In this document: positions 41,931 through 51,135 of the stretch, piece by piece | Layout of the letters: each line of letters begins with the position of its first letter | Position numbering within the stretch: position 1 is the first letter of the stretch | NCBI RefSeq assembly: GCF_044763875.1 | Contig: NZ_JBIWGZ010000006.1 | Span: 1 to 64,000, forward strand | Reading direction: 5' to 3' | DNA length: 64,000 nt | From: Rummeliibacillus sp044763875 | GTDB taxonomy: Bacteria > Bacillota > Bacilli > Bacillales_A > Planococcaceae | Program-made: the position numbers and the translations under genes | Notes under the pieces: model-generated | Seen by the model: only the letters and a program-made list of their open reading frames with translations | Told to the model about the DNA's origin: nothing | Database searches by the model: none

Positions 41931-42698
41931 TTATTTCATCATTTCAAGTAGGGTATCAACTGTATAAGTTGCAGGTTGCTCTTTTTCTTTGACGTCTTTT
42001 GTACACGTAACACCTGTATTTACATGCAGTGTATCGATGCCATAATTGATTCCAGCAAGGATATCCGTATCGTAGTTGTCTCCAATCATCAACATATCTT
42101 CTTTTTGTAAATTAAATTCCTGACGAATGATTTCTAACATATGCGGAGCTGGCTTACCAATGTATATTGGTGCAACATCCGTTACATTGTGAATCAATTC
42201 AGCAAGAGCACCGTTACCTGGTGCAAATCCAAATTCACTTGGATATTTTATGTCGCCATTTGTTGCCACAAATACTGCACCATTTTGAACATCGTAACAT
42301 GCATCCGCCAACATTTGATATGTTAGTTCAGGATTCATTCCCTGGACAAATACATCAGGATTTTTATTTACAATCTTCATGCCCGCATCAACAAGTGCTT
42401 GACGAAGTCCATCTCCACCTAAAACTTTTACTGATTTATTTGGAAAATGATTAGCAATATATTTTGCAGTTGCCATTGCAGAAGTCATGATATGATTAGT
42501 TTTTGCTTCAATCCCCATTTTATACAATTTTTTTTGAACTTGAGCACCTGTCATTTTTGCGTTATTCGTCGCAAAAAAAGGTTCTATTCCCTGCTGTTGC
42601 AAGTAATGAATAAATTCTTTTGCTTCCACAATCGGATCTAGTCCTCTATATACTGTACCATCGAGATCAAAACAATAGGCTTTATACTTTTTCATCAT
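41931..42698 (-). CDS. yutF: HAD-superfamily IIA phosphatase (YutF)
   Basis: The 255-residue protein has YCFDLDGTVYRG with the HAD nucleophile aspartate, FFATNNAKMTG, GKPAPHMLEII and LMIGDNYDTDILAGINYGI, the NagD (IIA) subfamily. Such enzymes dephosphorylate sugar or nucleotide phosphates. Its start overlaps the yutE stop by 4 bp, so it is translated with yutE. B. subtilis gene order matches (yutF, yutE). Confidence 0.92.
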   Translation of the reverse strand: MMKKYKAYCFDLDGTVYRGLDPIVEAKEFIHYLQQQGIEPFFATNNAKMTGAQVQKKLYKMGIEAKTNHIMTSAMATAKYIANHFPNKSVKVLGGDGLRQALVDAGMKIVNKNPDVFVQGMNPELTYQMLADACYDVQNGAVFVATNGDIKYPSEFGFAPGNGALAELIHNVTDVAPIYIGKPAPHMLEIIRQEFNLQKEDMLMIGDNYDTDILAGINYGIDTLHVNTGVTCTKDVKEKEQPATYTVDTLLEMMK

Positions 42699-43144
42699 TG
42701 TTCCTCTGGGATAAATGCAGAAACGGGTCCTAACTCATTGATTAAATAATCATTCACGCGTGGAGAAAATTCTTTAATTGCAGCTAAATTTCCAGATAGA
42801 ACTTGAACTACTTCTTCATCATTCACTTCTAAAATATCACGAACAAGACCACGACGTAGTCCGATTAATGTTTTCAATGGTTGATCCATATCTGTTGTAA
42901 TGACTTTTTCATCCACTAAAATATCAATGATGTCTTCGTAACTTCCAGGATCACGCATAATAAAACCATCAATCATAGAGTTACCTACATCGATAATTGC
43001 TTCAATAAGAATATTTGCTATGCGTTCAGCGGCCAATTTATGTACATCATCAACTAGCCAATTATCTGTTTGTTCAAACTTATTGATAAGAAAATCCATA
43101 TATTCAAGGTTATTTGTAATTTTTTTTCGGTCAACAAAATACAT
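42695..43144 (-). CDS. yutE: DUF86 HEPN-like protein (YutE)
   Basis: The 149-residue helical protein has the DUF86/HepT pattern with the conserved IIDVGNSMIDGFIMRDPGSYEDIIDILVDEKVI. The usual HEPN RNase motif near GLRRGLVRDIL has arginine where HepT toxins carry the catalytic histidine, so RNase activity is doubtful. GGAGG precedes the ATG at 43144. No antitoxin gene is adjacent; it is coupled to yutF, as in B. subtilis. Confidence 0.82.
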   Translation of the reverse strand: MYFVDRKKITNNLEYMDFLINKFEQTDNWLVDDVHKLAAERIANILIEAIIDVGNSMIDGFIMRDPGSYEDIIDILVDEKVITTDMDQPLKTLIGLRRGLVRDILEVNDEEVVQVLSGNLAAIKEFSPRVNDYLINELGPVSAFIPEEQ

Positions 43145-43232
43145 TGTATTTCCTCCATTCAAATAGTAAAGGTTGATACCTTATTCTCTTCTATAGTACC
43201 ATAATTTTAGTATCGGAAGGGGCTACGAAAAA

Positions 43233-43499
43233 ATGGAAAGATTTTTCTTATATGATGATATAGAAGAAAACAAGACGAGATTCGTCAGTTTTATGGGTGA
43301 AAACCAACGTTATGATTTAGCAATTTTACAAAGTGTTCGTTTCTATGGCAAAATCCTTGTTTTAGACATGCAGCACAATCGATTTGCCATTTTAGGATCA
43401 GATGATTTAGATGAGCCTGGCTATTTGGAAAAAGTCTACAATCGGCCACCTGAAGAAGCACAGGAAATTCGTGAATATTTATACGAATTAGTCGGATAA
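43233..43499 (+). CDS. DUF3055 protein
   Basis: The 88-residue protein starts MERFFLYDDIEENKTRFVSFMG and contains YGKILVLDMQHNRFAILGSDDLDEPGYLE, the DUF3055 pattern. Function unknown. GGAAGGGG is upstream, just outside the usual distance. Its stop codon GGATAA lies inside the first base pairs of the structured repeat at 43494. Confidence 0.8.
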   Translation: MERFFLYDDIEENKTRFVSFMGENQRYDLAILQSVRFYGKILVLDMQHNRFAILGSDDLDEPGYLEKVYNRPPEEAQEIREYLYELVG

Positions 43500-43825
43500 A
43501 GTGAAACTCCCATCAGTGGGGGTTCTTCTTCCCCACTAAAAAAGAACTCAGTTTAATTTCGCCACGTCCTGTGGCAACAACTGAGTGTCCAACATCCTGT
43601 TGGACCGAACCAATCGGGCTTTTACGGGCAGTTATCTCCCACCTATCTTCTTTGCTTCTATCTCAATTTTGAAGTGGAGGTATTACTGCCCGTTAATGCG
43701 GGATAAAGTGAAACTTTCATCAGTTGGGGTTCTTCTTCCCCACATAAAAAGAACTCAGTTTAATTTCGCCACGTCCTGTGGCAACAACTGAGTGTCCAAC
43801 ATCCTGTTGGACCGAACCAATCGAA
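43494..43825 (+). repeat. Tandem structured repeat (two units, 207-bp period)
   Basis: Unit 1 starts at 43494 (GGATAAAGTGAAACT), unit 2 at 43701. The shared 125 bp hold nested stems: AGTGGGG/CCCCACT, CTCAG...CTGAG, CCACGTCCTGTGG and TCCAACATCCTGTTGGA. Unit 1 continues with ACGGGCAGT...ACTGCCCGT and CGTTAATGCGGGATAAAG, where unit 2 begins. A degenerate copy lies at 9164-9262. This looks like a non-autonomous dispersed element or structured RNA family. Confidence 0.75.
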
Positions 43826-43834
43826 ATTTTGCAA

Positions 43835-43884
43835 CAAAAAAACATCGAAAGAGCTTAATAAAGCTCTTGTTCGATGTTTTTTTG
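43835..43884 (-). terminator. Terminator overlapping the yutD stop
   Basis: On the minus strand AAAAAAACATCGA and TCGATGTTTTTTTG form a long stem with inner GAGCTTTATTAAGCTC, ending in a T-run. The left arm is inside the last codons of yutD. Confidence 0.85.
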
Positions 43885-44295
43885 TTGTTCTGATTGACCT
43901 AGGGTATTCGAATCTTCGAATGTGGCAATGGCAGTTTCTGTTTCCTCAACTAATAGTGGATCTTCACTGTCTACTTCCGGTTCCTCTACAACTTCTAAAG
44001 TTGATTCAACCACTTTTGGTGCTTTCCCAATCTTCTTTAATACGAAGTAAGAACATCCGAAATTACAATACTCATATAGATAATCCTGTAATGTGCTAAT
44101 TCTTGTGTCAAACGAAGCTTTTTGGTTTTTGTCTTCATAAAAACCTTTTAAACGAAGCTGGCCATACCCCCAGTCCCCCACGATATAATCATATTTCGAT
44201 AATATATCGCTAAAACGTAGGATAAAATCCTCTTGTTTAAATCCCTCTTTGACTTCATCTATTAGTTCATACATGAACTGATCTGCAATGATCAT
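43855..44295 (-). CDS. yutD: YutD-like protein (DUF1027)
   Basis: The 146-residue protein has FKQEDFILRFSDILSKYDYIVGDWGYGQLRLKGFYEDKN and LYEYCNFGCSYFVLKK, the YutD (DUF1027) pattern with YCNFGCSYFVL. The acidic C-terminal part is poorly conserved. GGTGAT precedes the ATG at 44295, five bases after another in-frame ATG (44310). Function unknown. Its gene follows lipA, as in B. subtilis. Confidence 0.85.
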   Translation of the reverse strand: MIIADQFMYELIDEVKEGFKQEDFILRFSDILSKYDYIVGDWGYGQLRLKGFYEDKNQKASFDTRISTLQDYLYEYCNFGCSYFVLKKIGKAPKVVESTLEVVEEPEVDSEDPLLVEETETAIATFEDSNTLGQSEQQKNIEQELY

Positions 44296-44323
44296 TTTAT
44301 CACCATCCATTTGTTATTGGTGA

Positions 44324-45244
44324 TTACGCATTTTCTCCGAGTGCTTGTTTTTGCTTTGTTGCTGCATTTACTTGTTCATCAGCATGGTAACTACTACGTA
44401 CTAGTGGACCTGCTTCACAATGCTTGAATCCTTTAGACATCGCAATCTTACGAAGCTTACCAAATTCTAATGGTGAATAGTATTTCTTCACTGGTAAATG
44501 TTTTTTCGTCGGTTGTAGGTATTGACCGATTGTCATGATATCTACGTTATTTGCGCGTAAATCATCCATTACTTCAATAATTTCTTCTTCCGTTTCACCA
44601 AGTCCTATCATCAACGATGATTTTGTTGGAATATCTGGTTGCATTTCTTTTGCGAGACGTAGAAATTCTAGAGAACGATCATATGTTGCACGCGCACGAA
44701 CTCTTGGTGACAAACGACGTACTGTCTCGATATTATGATTCAAAATATCTGGTTTAGCATCCATTAAAATTTGTAAGTTTTCTTTTACCCCACCCATATC
44801 TGAAGGTAAAACTTCAATTGATGTAAATGGATTTTTGCGGCGAATTGCACGGACAGTTTCTGCAAGTACACTTGCTCCCCCATCTTTTAAATCATCACGT
44901 GCTACAACTGTAATAACGACATGCTTTAAATTCATAAGTTGTACTGAATCCGCTACTCGTTCAGGTTCTGCTAGATCAAGTTCGTTAGGAAGACCTGTTT
45001 TGACTGCACAAAAGCGACACGCACGTGTACATACATCACCTAGAATCATAAAAGTGGCTGTACGACGTTCACCCCAGCATTCGTGAATGTTCGGACACTT
45101 TGCTTCCTCACAAACCGTATGTAAATTCTTTTCTCGCATTAGTTTTTTTAGGCCTTTATATTCTTCACTCGTGTTTAGTTTTATTTTAAGCCAATCCGGT
45201 TTTCTAATATACTCTTCTTTTTTTGTTGGTTTACATGATGTCAC
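44324..45244 (-). CDS. lipA: Lipoyl synthase
   Basis: The 306-residue radical SAM enzyme has the auxiliary-cluster motif CEEAKCPNIHEC and the radical SAM CTRACRFC motif (CxxxCxxC). It inserts two sulfur atoms into octanoylated lipoyl domains and needs two Fe-S clusters, linking it to the suf genes here. I chose the GTG at 45244; the N-terminal stretch KKEEYIRKPDWLKIKL matches B. subtilis LipA. A longer in-frame start (45298) lacks conservation. Confidence 0.94.
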   Translation of the reverse strand: MTSCKPTKKEEYIRKPDWLKIKLNTSEEYKGLKKLMREKNLHTVCEEAKCPNIHECWGERRTATFMILGDVCTRACRFCAVKTGLPNELDLAEPERVADSVQLMNLKHVVITVVARDDLKDGGASVLAETVRAIRRKNPFTSIEVLPSDMGGVKENLQILMDAKPDILNHNIETVRRLSPRVRARATYDRSLEFLRLAKEMQPDIPTKSSLMIGLGETEEEIIEVMDDLRANNVDIMTIGQYLQPTKKHLPVKKYYSPLEFGKLRKIAMSKGFKHCEAGPLVRSSYHADEQVNAATKQKQALGENA

Positions 45245-45351
45245 AATCAGTCCGCTCCCATCAATTAAGCAAATTATTAATTCTATTACTGATGTCAATT
45301 TAACATATTCAAGGTTTTCTCACAACCTTGGATTCCTCTTACATAAAATAT

Positions 45352-46161
45352 CTACTGATTGTTCCCAGCTGGTGGTGGTGAATTCGTTGATGATGAGGGC
45401 GGTCCTGTTGGTAATGGAACTTCAATCGCCGGTTGCGTTGATGAATCACCTTTTGAATAAATATAAGGGACATTTCCTTTTAGAAAACTGATGGCTACAG
45501 GAATTTTTTGTTCAATCGTTGTTGATTTACTTGCAAAAGGAACGATTACTTGTACGTTAACTGTAGTTCGCACACTAACCTGTACATAGGCATTATTAAT
45601 ACCGAATTCTACAATCTCTTTTTCTGCATTAACTTGTACATTCCCAATAACATGAAAGCGAATTGGGATTTTGGGGCCTAAATTCCCGAGCAATGGCATA
45701 CCTGTCGATAATCCTATAGGTACATAAAATACAATTCCTCCATCTTGTTCCATGGCATCAGAATCATACTCTATCTCTTCATATTTTGGTAAATGGTTCA
45801 AATTCCCCTTTTCTGCTTCTTCTAAATGTGATTGTACTAAAGTCTGCGTTTCAGACATAATACGGTTAATTACTTCCGCATTCAATTTAGTATCTACCAT
45901 TCCTTGATTATCTCCACCATTTTCGATCACTTCATTACTTTCTAAAACATTAGTTGTTCTTGAATTTATTGCTTTACTAATGACATATGAAGCGATTTTA
46001 TTTGTCTCAACTTCAGCATATTCCATAAGTGTAGGCATCAGTTGGACATTGATGTAATAAAACAATAATACAATACATCCCACTATACTAATTAACACTA
46101 CTGGTAAAAGCCGAGAGCGTTTCCGAGCAAACAGATGTTTTCTTTTTTTCATTAGTCGCAA
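45352..46161 (-). CDS. yunB: Sporulation protein YunB
   Basis: The 269-residue protein has a basic N terminus, one membrane helix (VVLISIVGCIVLLFYYI), a long extracellular domain and a proline/serine-rich tail. KIASYVISKAINSRTTNVLE is the conserved region of YunB, a sporulation protein of the mother cell. Second in-frame methionine at residue 4 may be the start. Order lipA-yunB agrees with B. subtilis. It marks the organism as a spore former. Confidence 0.85.
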   Translation of the reverse strand: MRLMKKRKHLFARKRSRLLPVVLISIVGCIVLLFYYINVQLMPTLMEYAEVETNKIASYVISKAINSRTTNVLESNEVIENGGDNQGMVDTKLNAEVINRIMSETQTLVQSHLEEAEKGNLNHLPKYEEIEYDSDAMEQDGGIVFYVPIGLSTGMPLLGNLGPKIPIRFHVIGNVQVNAEKEIVEFGINNAYVQVSVRTTVNVQVIVPFASKSTTIEQKIPVAISFLKGNVPYIYSKGDSSTQPAIEVPLPTGPPSSSTNSPPPAGNNQ

Positions 46162-46202
46162 AAAGATACCTCCTAACCATTAATATGATTAGGAGGCAGC
46201 CA

Positions 46203-47324
46203 TTATTCGACTTGCTCTAGATATTCAACTTCGACTTTTTCAACTGAAATATCCAATTGTTCAGCAAGTAAGACTTCATATGTAGCTTTTAGCATTTCTC
46301 CATTTTCTTCAAAAATCCGAACCCACGGGAGTTCTGCATGTTCCTTATTTTGCTTACAAACAATCCCTCTACGTCCATCTGATAGTAGCAGGCATGTACC
46401 ATTCGGATAATACGCTATGCAGCGTCTAAATGCATTTACAACCTTCTCATCGTATAAGGTACCACTACCCTCATTAATAATGTCCATACCTCGTGATGGG
46501 AGCATCTTTTTTCGATATACACGATTTGAAGTCACCGCATCAAATACATCTGCCACAGCGATAATCTTCGCATATGGATGAATTTCAAAATCAAGTAACC
46601 CTCTTGGATAGCCACTACCATCTAATCGCTCATGATGTTGAAAAGCACAATGTGCTGATAATAGTGAAATTGTATGTAAGTTCCGCAGTAAATCAAAGCC
46701 ATATTTCGTATGCAATTTCATTAATTCATATTCTTCATTCGTAAATCGACCTGGTTTTTTTAGAGTTTCTTGCGGAATCATTATTTTTCCTACATCATGC
46801 AATATGGCACCAATTCCTATTTGTCGGATTTCTGTAGCATTGTAATGCATCTCTTTTGCAATCGCAATGGAATAAACTGCAACTTGTAGTGAATGCGTAT
46901 AGATATAATTATCATAAAGAAAGGCATCACTTAATACAGTCAAAATCTCTTTGTTATTCATAATATTGTCAAACAAATCATCAATTATTGCAGAAAAGTG
47001 CTTTGTTTGTTGATCCAAACAATATGTGACATCCTTTCCCTTTAGATTTTTTAACTTGTTAAAAGATGATGTAATTTGATCTATTGCGTGTTGACGTAAA
47101 ACTCTAGGTATAGCTTCTTTAATTTCAATATTTGCGGAAATTTTATCATCAATATATACATATTGAATATTTAACTGTTGTAATCGCTGGATAATATGAT
47201 CCGATACTTTTACACCCTTTTGCAACAATGGTCTCTCAGCTTCATTCCAAATGGTTCTACCTATAACCATGCCCGTTTGTAAAACTTTTGTTGATATCAA
47301 CCGCATGTCTTTTTCCCCAATCAT
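46203..47324 (-). CDS. HD-GYP domain protein, putative c-di-GMP phosphodiesterase
   Basis: The 373-residue protein starts with a DUF3391-like N-terminal part and then an HD-GYP domain (about residues 130-310): HSLQVAVYSIAI, ILHDVGKIMIP with the metal HD pair, HHERLDGSGYP and ADVFDAVTSNRVYR. The motif HHExxDGxGYP is intact, as expected for an active cyclic-di-GMP phosphodiesterase. It lies between yunB and yunD and is not part of the B. subtilis order I recall. A cyclic-di-GMP synthase was not seen in the window. Confidence 0.88.
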   Translation of the reverse strand: MIGEKDMRLISTKVLQTGMVIGRTIWNEAERPLLQKGVKVSDHIIQRLQQLNIQYVYIDDKISANIEIKEAIPRVLRQHAIDQITSSFNKLKNLKGKDVTYCLDQQTKHFSAIIDDLFDNIMNNKEILTVLSDAFLYDNYIYTHSLQVAVYSIAIAKEMHYNATEIRQIGIGAILHDVGKIMIPQETLKKPGRFTNEEYELMKLHTKYGFDLLRNLHTISLLSAHCAFQHHERLDGSGYPRGLLDFEIHPYAKIIAVADVFDAVTSNRVYRKKMLPSRGMDIINEGSGTLYDEKVVNAFRRCIAYYPNGTCLLLSDGRRGIVCKQNKEHAELPWVRIFEENGEMLKATYEVLLAEQLDISVEKVEVEYLEQVE

Positions 47325-47354
47325 CTAAAGAATCAAAATGCCTATATAAATGTA

Positions 47355-48728
47355 TTATTCTTTACTTTTGTTATAAATTTGTCCATATGAACTCAGAATA
47401 TCACGTAAAAATTGTGGTAACAAGTACGTTTTTGACAAATTTTTAAATTGGGGGAAGAAATATCCGAACGTGAACATATCTAATGTTACTAACTTGTAAA
47501 CCTTAGATTTATTTCCTTTTTTGCCATTTACCATTAGTTCTCCTTCTAAATTAATGGAGCAACCATAGGTCAAAATTTTACCAAGTACTACACCTCTAAA
47601 TCCTAATCCTTTCAATTCAGTTCTAGGCCAATCCAAAGATTGTTGTGCAATTTCTAATACTTCCTTTAGCTCTTGACCTGTCAATGAAATCACACAGGCA
47701 TTAATTGGATGTGGTAAGCATTGATGCACATCAAATGCTGTGACCGTTCCCTTGGGTAAATCTCTCATAAAAATCCCAGCATTAAACAGTGCACAATCCG
47801 CTTTTGAAAATTGTAATAAACCTTTGGCAAAGAATCGGGATAATGTAGAATGATGATACCATTCTTTATTTAAATAATAATCTGCCTCAAAAACCGGATG
47901 ATCTAATAGCGCTTTTCCTTTTTCTATAAGTGCACGATCAAATTGTTCTTCATCTCTAACAATTGGCAATTCAGAAGTTCTATAAAGTTCAGTTTGTTTA
48001 TCAACAACGCTCTTATTATTCACATCAAAATGAATTTCGGTATGCCCAACGAAAAAGCCAAATTTCCCTCCACCTGTTAACAAGGTGTTTCCCACTAATT
48101 TACCTTCATGTAGCACATGATGCGTATGAGAGCCAAAAATCACGTCAATTTCAGGGCAAAGCACAGCTAACTGTTCATCCATATGAATCCCTAAATGGGA
48201 CATACATAAAAGAATATCGACAAATGGATGAATTTCAGTTGCGATTTCTTGTAATACAGGTAGTGGATCCTCTATTGTCCAACCTAATGGCTCATAATAT
48301 GTTCGAAATTCTGCGGTAGCAGCAATAACTCCAATTTTCGTTCCTTGTACTGTTTTATAAATTCGAAATGGTTTCGCCCAATCAGGAATTTTGTTTTCAG
48401 TTTTCAAATTTCCTACAATGACATCAAATTTGGCATCATTATACAACTCATTTAAATCTGCTTTTGATAATGTAATCCCTTCGTTATTACCAATAGTGAC
48501 TGCATCATATAACCCATCATTTAACAATTGAATATTCCCTTTACCCACTGTTGCTTCTGTATAAATATGTGAACGGTCTATAAAATCGCCAATATCGAAA
48601 ATATAACAACTATCACCTGCTTCTTCATGCCACTTTTTACGTTCGGTCAATAATTTCTGTATTCTTGGCCAATAAGCGAAATGACTATGAAGATCATTTG
48701 TATGATATAAATGAATTGTTTCTAACAT
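47355..48728 (-). CDS. yunD: Bifunctional metallophosphatase/5'-nucleotidase (YunD)
   Basis: The 457-residue protein has HLYHTNDLHSHFAYWPRI, GDFIDRS, SHLGIHMDEQLAV and IDVIFGSHTHHVLHEG, the calcineurin-like metallophosphatase. A C-terminal 5'-nucleotidase domain follows from about residue 260 (ALFNAGIFMRDLPKGTVT). No signal peptide is seen at the N terminus. It corresponds to B. subtilis YunD by family and position. Confidence 0.9.
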   Translation of the reverse strand: MLETIHLYHTNDLHSHFAYWPRIQKLLTERKKWHEEAGDSCYIFDIGDFIDRSHIYTEATVGKGNIQLLNDGLYDAVTIGNNEGITLSKADLNELYNDAKFDVIVGNLKTENKIPDWAKPFRIYKTVQGTKIGVIAATAEFRTYYEPLGWTIEDPLPVLQEIATEIHPFVDILLCMSHLGIHMDEQLAVLCPEIDVIFGSHTHHVLHEGKLVGNTLLTGGGKFGFFVGHTEIHFDVNNKSVVDKQTELYRTSELPIVRDEEQFDRALIEKGKALLDHPVFEADYYLNKEWYHHSTLSRFFAKGLLQFSKADCALFNAGIFMRDLPKGTVTAFDVHQCLPHPINACVISLTGQELKEVLEIAQQSLDWPRTELKGLGFRGVVLGKILTYGCSINLEGELMVNGKKGNKSKVYKLVTLDMFTFGYFFPQFKNLSKTYLLPQFLRDILSSYGQIYNKSKE

Positions 48729-48746
48729 GAAAACACCTCTCTAGGC

Positions 48747-49571
48747 TCAGAATAATCCCTCATATATGGAGCGTATTCCGAGTAGCAATAATATAATTCG
48801 TAATATAAATACTAACGTATTTGATTTAAGTTTCTTATTCAATGCAGATCCTAATTTTGCACCAATATAAGCTCCTGGTATAACCGGAATTGTATATAAC
48901 CAAGGTACATGACCAAGATAAATATGGCTCGCTGAATTTACGATCGACGATAAAAACAACATGTACATTGATGTTGCGATAGCCACATGAGGCGGAAATA
49001 AAAATAAAATGATCATTGCTGGTACAATCATCGATCCTCCACCAATCCCAAATAAACCAGAGGCACAACCAATTACAAAATTTAATAATAAAGCGAACCA
49101 AATTGGGTAGCCATATACATAACTTTTACCATCCTTTGGATCAATAAAAGTTTGTTTCTTACCATGTTTTACAAACCACTGCAATGGTTTAATATGATCA
49201 CGAATAAGTAATATGATTGCTAAAATAATAAGTAATATACCAAAGTATAAGTTAAAAGATGGCAAATCTATTCCTTTACTAATATAAGCACCTAAAATTG
49301 TACCTGGTGCACTTCCTATAAAGAAGATAAATCCACTCTTATAATCGACCGTTTTCGATTTCATATACGATAGTGTAGAAGCTAAACCTGTTGCAATCAT
49401 CATGACTACTGATAATCCTACAACTTTTTGCGGAGTTAAGTCAGGTATCATACCAAGAGTTAGTCCAATAAACAAAGTTGCAGGGACTAAAATAACTCCT
49501 CCGCCTAGTCCAATAAGTGCACCAATTAATCCTGAGCATACACCGATTATAGCTAATAAAATATATTCCAT
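48747..49571 (-). CDS. yunE: TauE/SafE-family permease (YunE)
   Basis: The 274-residue protein has eight or nine helices and the TauE/SafE pattern: GVCSGLIGALIGLGGGVILVPATLF and, in the second half, GCASGLFGIGGGSMIVPAMIIL. The repeated glycine-rich turns mark the inverted repeat fold. Such permeases move sulfite, sulfonates or organic acids; the substrate is unknown. It overlaps no neighbour but lies 3 bp from yunF, so they are co-transcribed. Confidence 0.87.
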   Translation of the reverse strand: MEYILLAIIGVCSGLIGALIGLGGGVILVPATLFIGLTLGMIPDLTPQKVVGLSVVMMIATGLASTLSYMKSKTVDYKSGFIFFIGSAPGTILGAYISKGIDLPSFNLYFGILLIILAIILLIRDHIKPLQWFVKHGKKQTFIDPKDGKSYVYGYPIWFALLLNFVIGCASGLFGIGGGSMIVPAMIILFLFPPHVAIATSMYMLFLSSIVNSASHIYLGHVPWLYTIPVIPGAYIGAKLGSALNKKLKSNTLVFILRIILLLLGIRSIYEGLF

Positions 49572-49573
49572 CG

Positions 49574-50431
49574 TTATTCTGCTCCTTCAAAAAAGTCTAA
49601 TTGTTTTGGAGATAAGTTGTGGTATTCAATACCAAGCATTTTCTGTAATGTCTTTGCATTCCCTGCTGCATGATAACCAGAGTTATTATTAAATAAAACG
49701 TAGACTTCTTTTGCAGCATTTTGTAATCCTTCGACTGTTTCTTTCAAGCCTGCTAGCTCTTCTCTTGAATAATCATATAGAAAGCGAACCTTTCTCCATT
49801 GCTCGTTATTACCTGGATTACGCCAGCCATATACATTTCGCCCATGTATACGCAATAATACCTTTTCACCAGTTGAAATTGGCACAAGAGGTACAGACCC
49901 TTCTCCTGCTTGTGGTTCATCACAAACCGTATGGAAAAGCTCTTGCTGTTTCAAAAAATTTAGTGTTCCATCCATAAATTGTTCACTATACCAAGTGCGA
50001 TTGCGAAATTCGATTGCGATAGGAAATTCAGCAAGCTGTTGCTTAATATATCGGATATATTGAACGTTTTTTTGTTGACAATCAAACCAAGGTGGAAATT
50101 GAACAAGAACCAGTGCTAATTTACCCGCCTTCTTAAATATATGTATTGATTCTTTAAAAGTATCGAACATTTCTTGCATATTACCGTAAGGATTTTCATC
50201 ACGCAAATGCCCGGTCATTCCTTGATAAGCTTTAACCACAAACTGAAAGTGCTTTGGCGTTTCCGTAATCCATTTTTGCACATTGGCTATAGATGGTATG
50301 GAATAGAAAGACGTATCTAATTCAACAACTGGAAAATAGCTACTATAATCAAACAATTTATCTCTTGACGTAGAAGTTTGACTATATAAACTCGGATGAT
50401 CTCCCCATCCTGTTAAGCCGATATGTATCAT
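49574..50431 (-). CDS. yunF: DUF72 family protein (YunF)
   Basis: The 285-residue protein has IHIGLTGWGDHPSLY, VVELDTSFYSIPS, VKAYQGMTGHLR, VQFPPWFDCQ, IAIEFRNRTWYSEQF and VYVLFNNNSGYHAAGNA, the DUF72 pattern of a TIM-barrel-like family, function unknown. It precedes yunE by 3 bp and corresponds to B. subtilis YunF. Confidence 0.9.
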   Translation of the reverse strand: MIHIGLTGWGDHPSLYSQTSTSRDKLFDYSSYFPVVELDTSFYSIPSIANVQKWITETPKHFQFVVKAYQGMTGHLRDENPYGNMQEMFDTFKESIHIFKKAGKLALVLVQFPPWFDCQQKNVQYIRYIKQQLAEFPIAIEFRNRTWYSEQFMDGTLNFLKQQELFHTVCDEPQAGEGSVPLVPISTGEKVLLRIHGRNVYGWRNPGNNEQWRKVRFLYDYSREELAGLKETVEGLQNAAKEVYVLFNNNSGYHAAGNAKTLQKMLGIEYHNLSPKQLDFFEGAE

Positions 50432-50580
50432 TTCTCTTCCCCCTATTCTCTATTTGCTAAGTATATCCATCATATCATAGCTACTAGTAGGAACTATATT
50501 AATTGTATCAAGGAATTATTTAGTACGTAAAAAAGAGATATAACTGCAAATAATACATTGCTGTTTATATCTCCTTCATC

Positions 50581-50952
50581 TTATGGATTAATGATTGTAC
50601 CAAAACCGATTAAATAGCCATCTAAATCACGAATTGCAAATTCTCTTAACCTTTCTCCTTCAACCACACTTTCTTTTGGATAATAGGCAAAAAGAGCCCC
50701 ATGTAACTTTGCTTCCTTAAATAAACTATCTAATCTCTCTGCATTTTCCACATAACTAAAAACATTCCACAAATTCCGATTCGGCTTTACATCTTCAATT
50801 TTTTCCGCTTGCACTAACTTTATGGCTAATCCACAATCTTCACGAAAAAGAATGCCATCATGATCTTCACAACTTAATACAGTATGATAGAAGAGTCTTG
50901 ATAATTCAATATCTGAAACAAGTAGTACACTAACGGATGACATTAAATGCAT
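50581..50952 (-). CDS. VOC-family (glyoxalase-like) protein
   Basis: The 123-residue protein has the beta-alpha-beta-beta-beta shape of a VOC half: VSVLLVSDIELSRLFYHTVLSC, GILFREDCGLAIKLV and FAIRDLDGYLIGFG. Metal ligands are incomplete, so it may be a bleomycin-resistance-type binder. It stands alone in a leftward gene row. Start at 50952 behind GAGGTG. Confidence 0.75.
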   Translation of the reverse strand: MHLMSSVSVLLVSDIELSRLFYHTVLSCEDHDGILFREDCGLAIKLVQAEKIEDVKPNRNLWNVFSYVENAERLDSLFKEAKLHGALFAYYPKESVVEGERLREFAIRDLDGYLIGFGTIINP

Positions 50953-51071
50953 AGGAAACACTACACCTCATTATATATAATTCGCATCATAGTTCTGAAT
51001 TATCAGAACACTATAACTAGTTTAGATTACCATGATTCTGCTATTTTTTGTACGTTTATTATTTAATTTTT

Positions 51072-51112
51072 TAAAAAAACTCGGAAATCATTCTTCACGA
51101 TTTCCGAGTTTT
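51072..51112 (-). terminator. Terminator after sufB
   Basis: On the minus strand AACTCGGAAATC and GATTTCCGAGTT form a perfect stem followed by TTTTTTT. It ends the suf operon. Confidence 0.92.
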
Positions 51113-51135
51113 AGAGAAATGTGGTTCTAAGGTGG

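Noticed and set aside
42695..43144. YutE as a HepT-type toxin
   Set aside because: Motif histidine is replaced and no MNT-like antitoxin is adjacent; it is a stable housekeeping neighbour of yutF.
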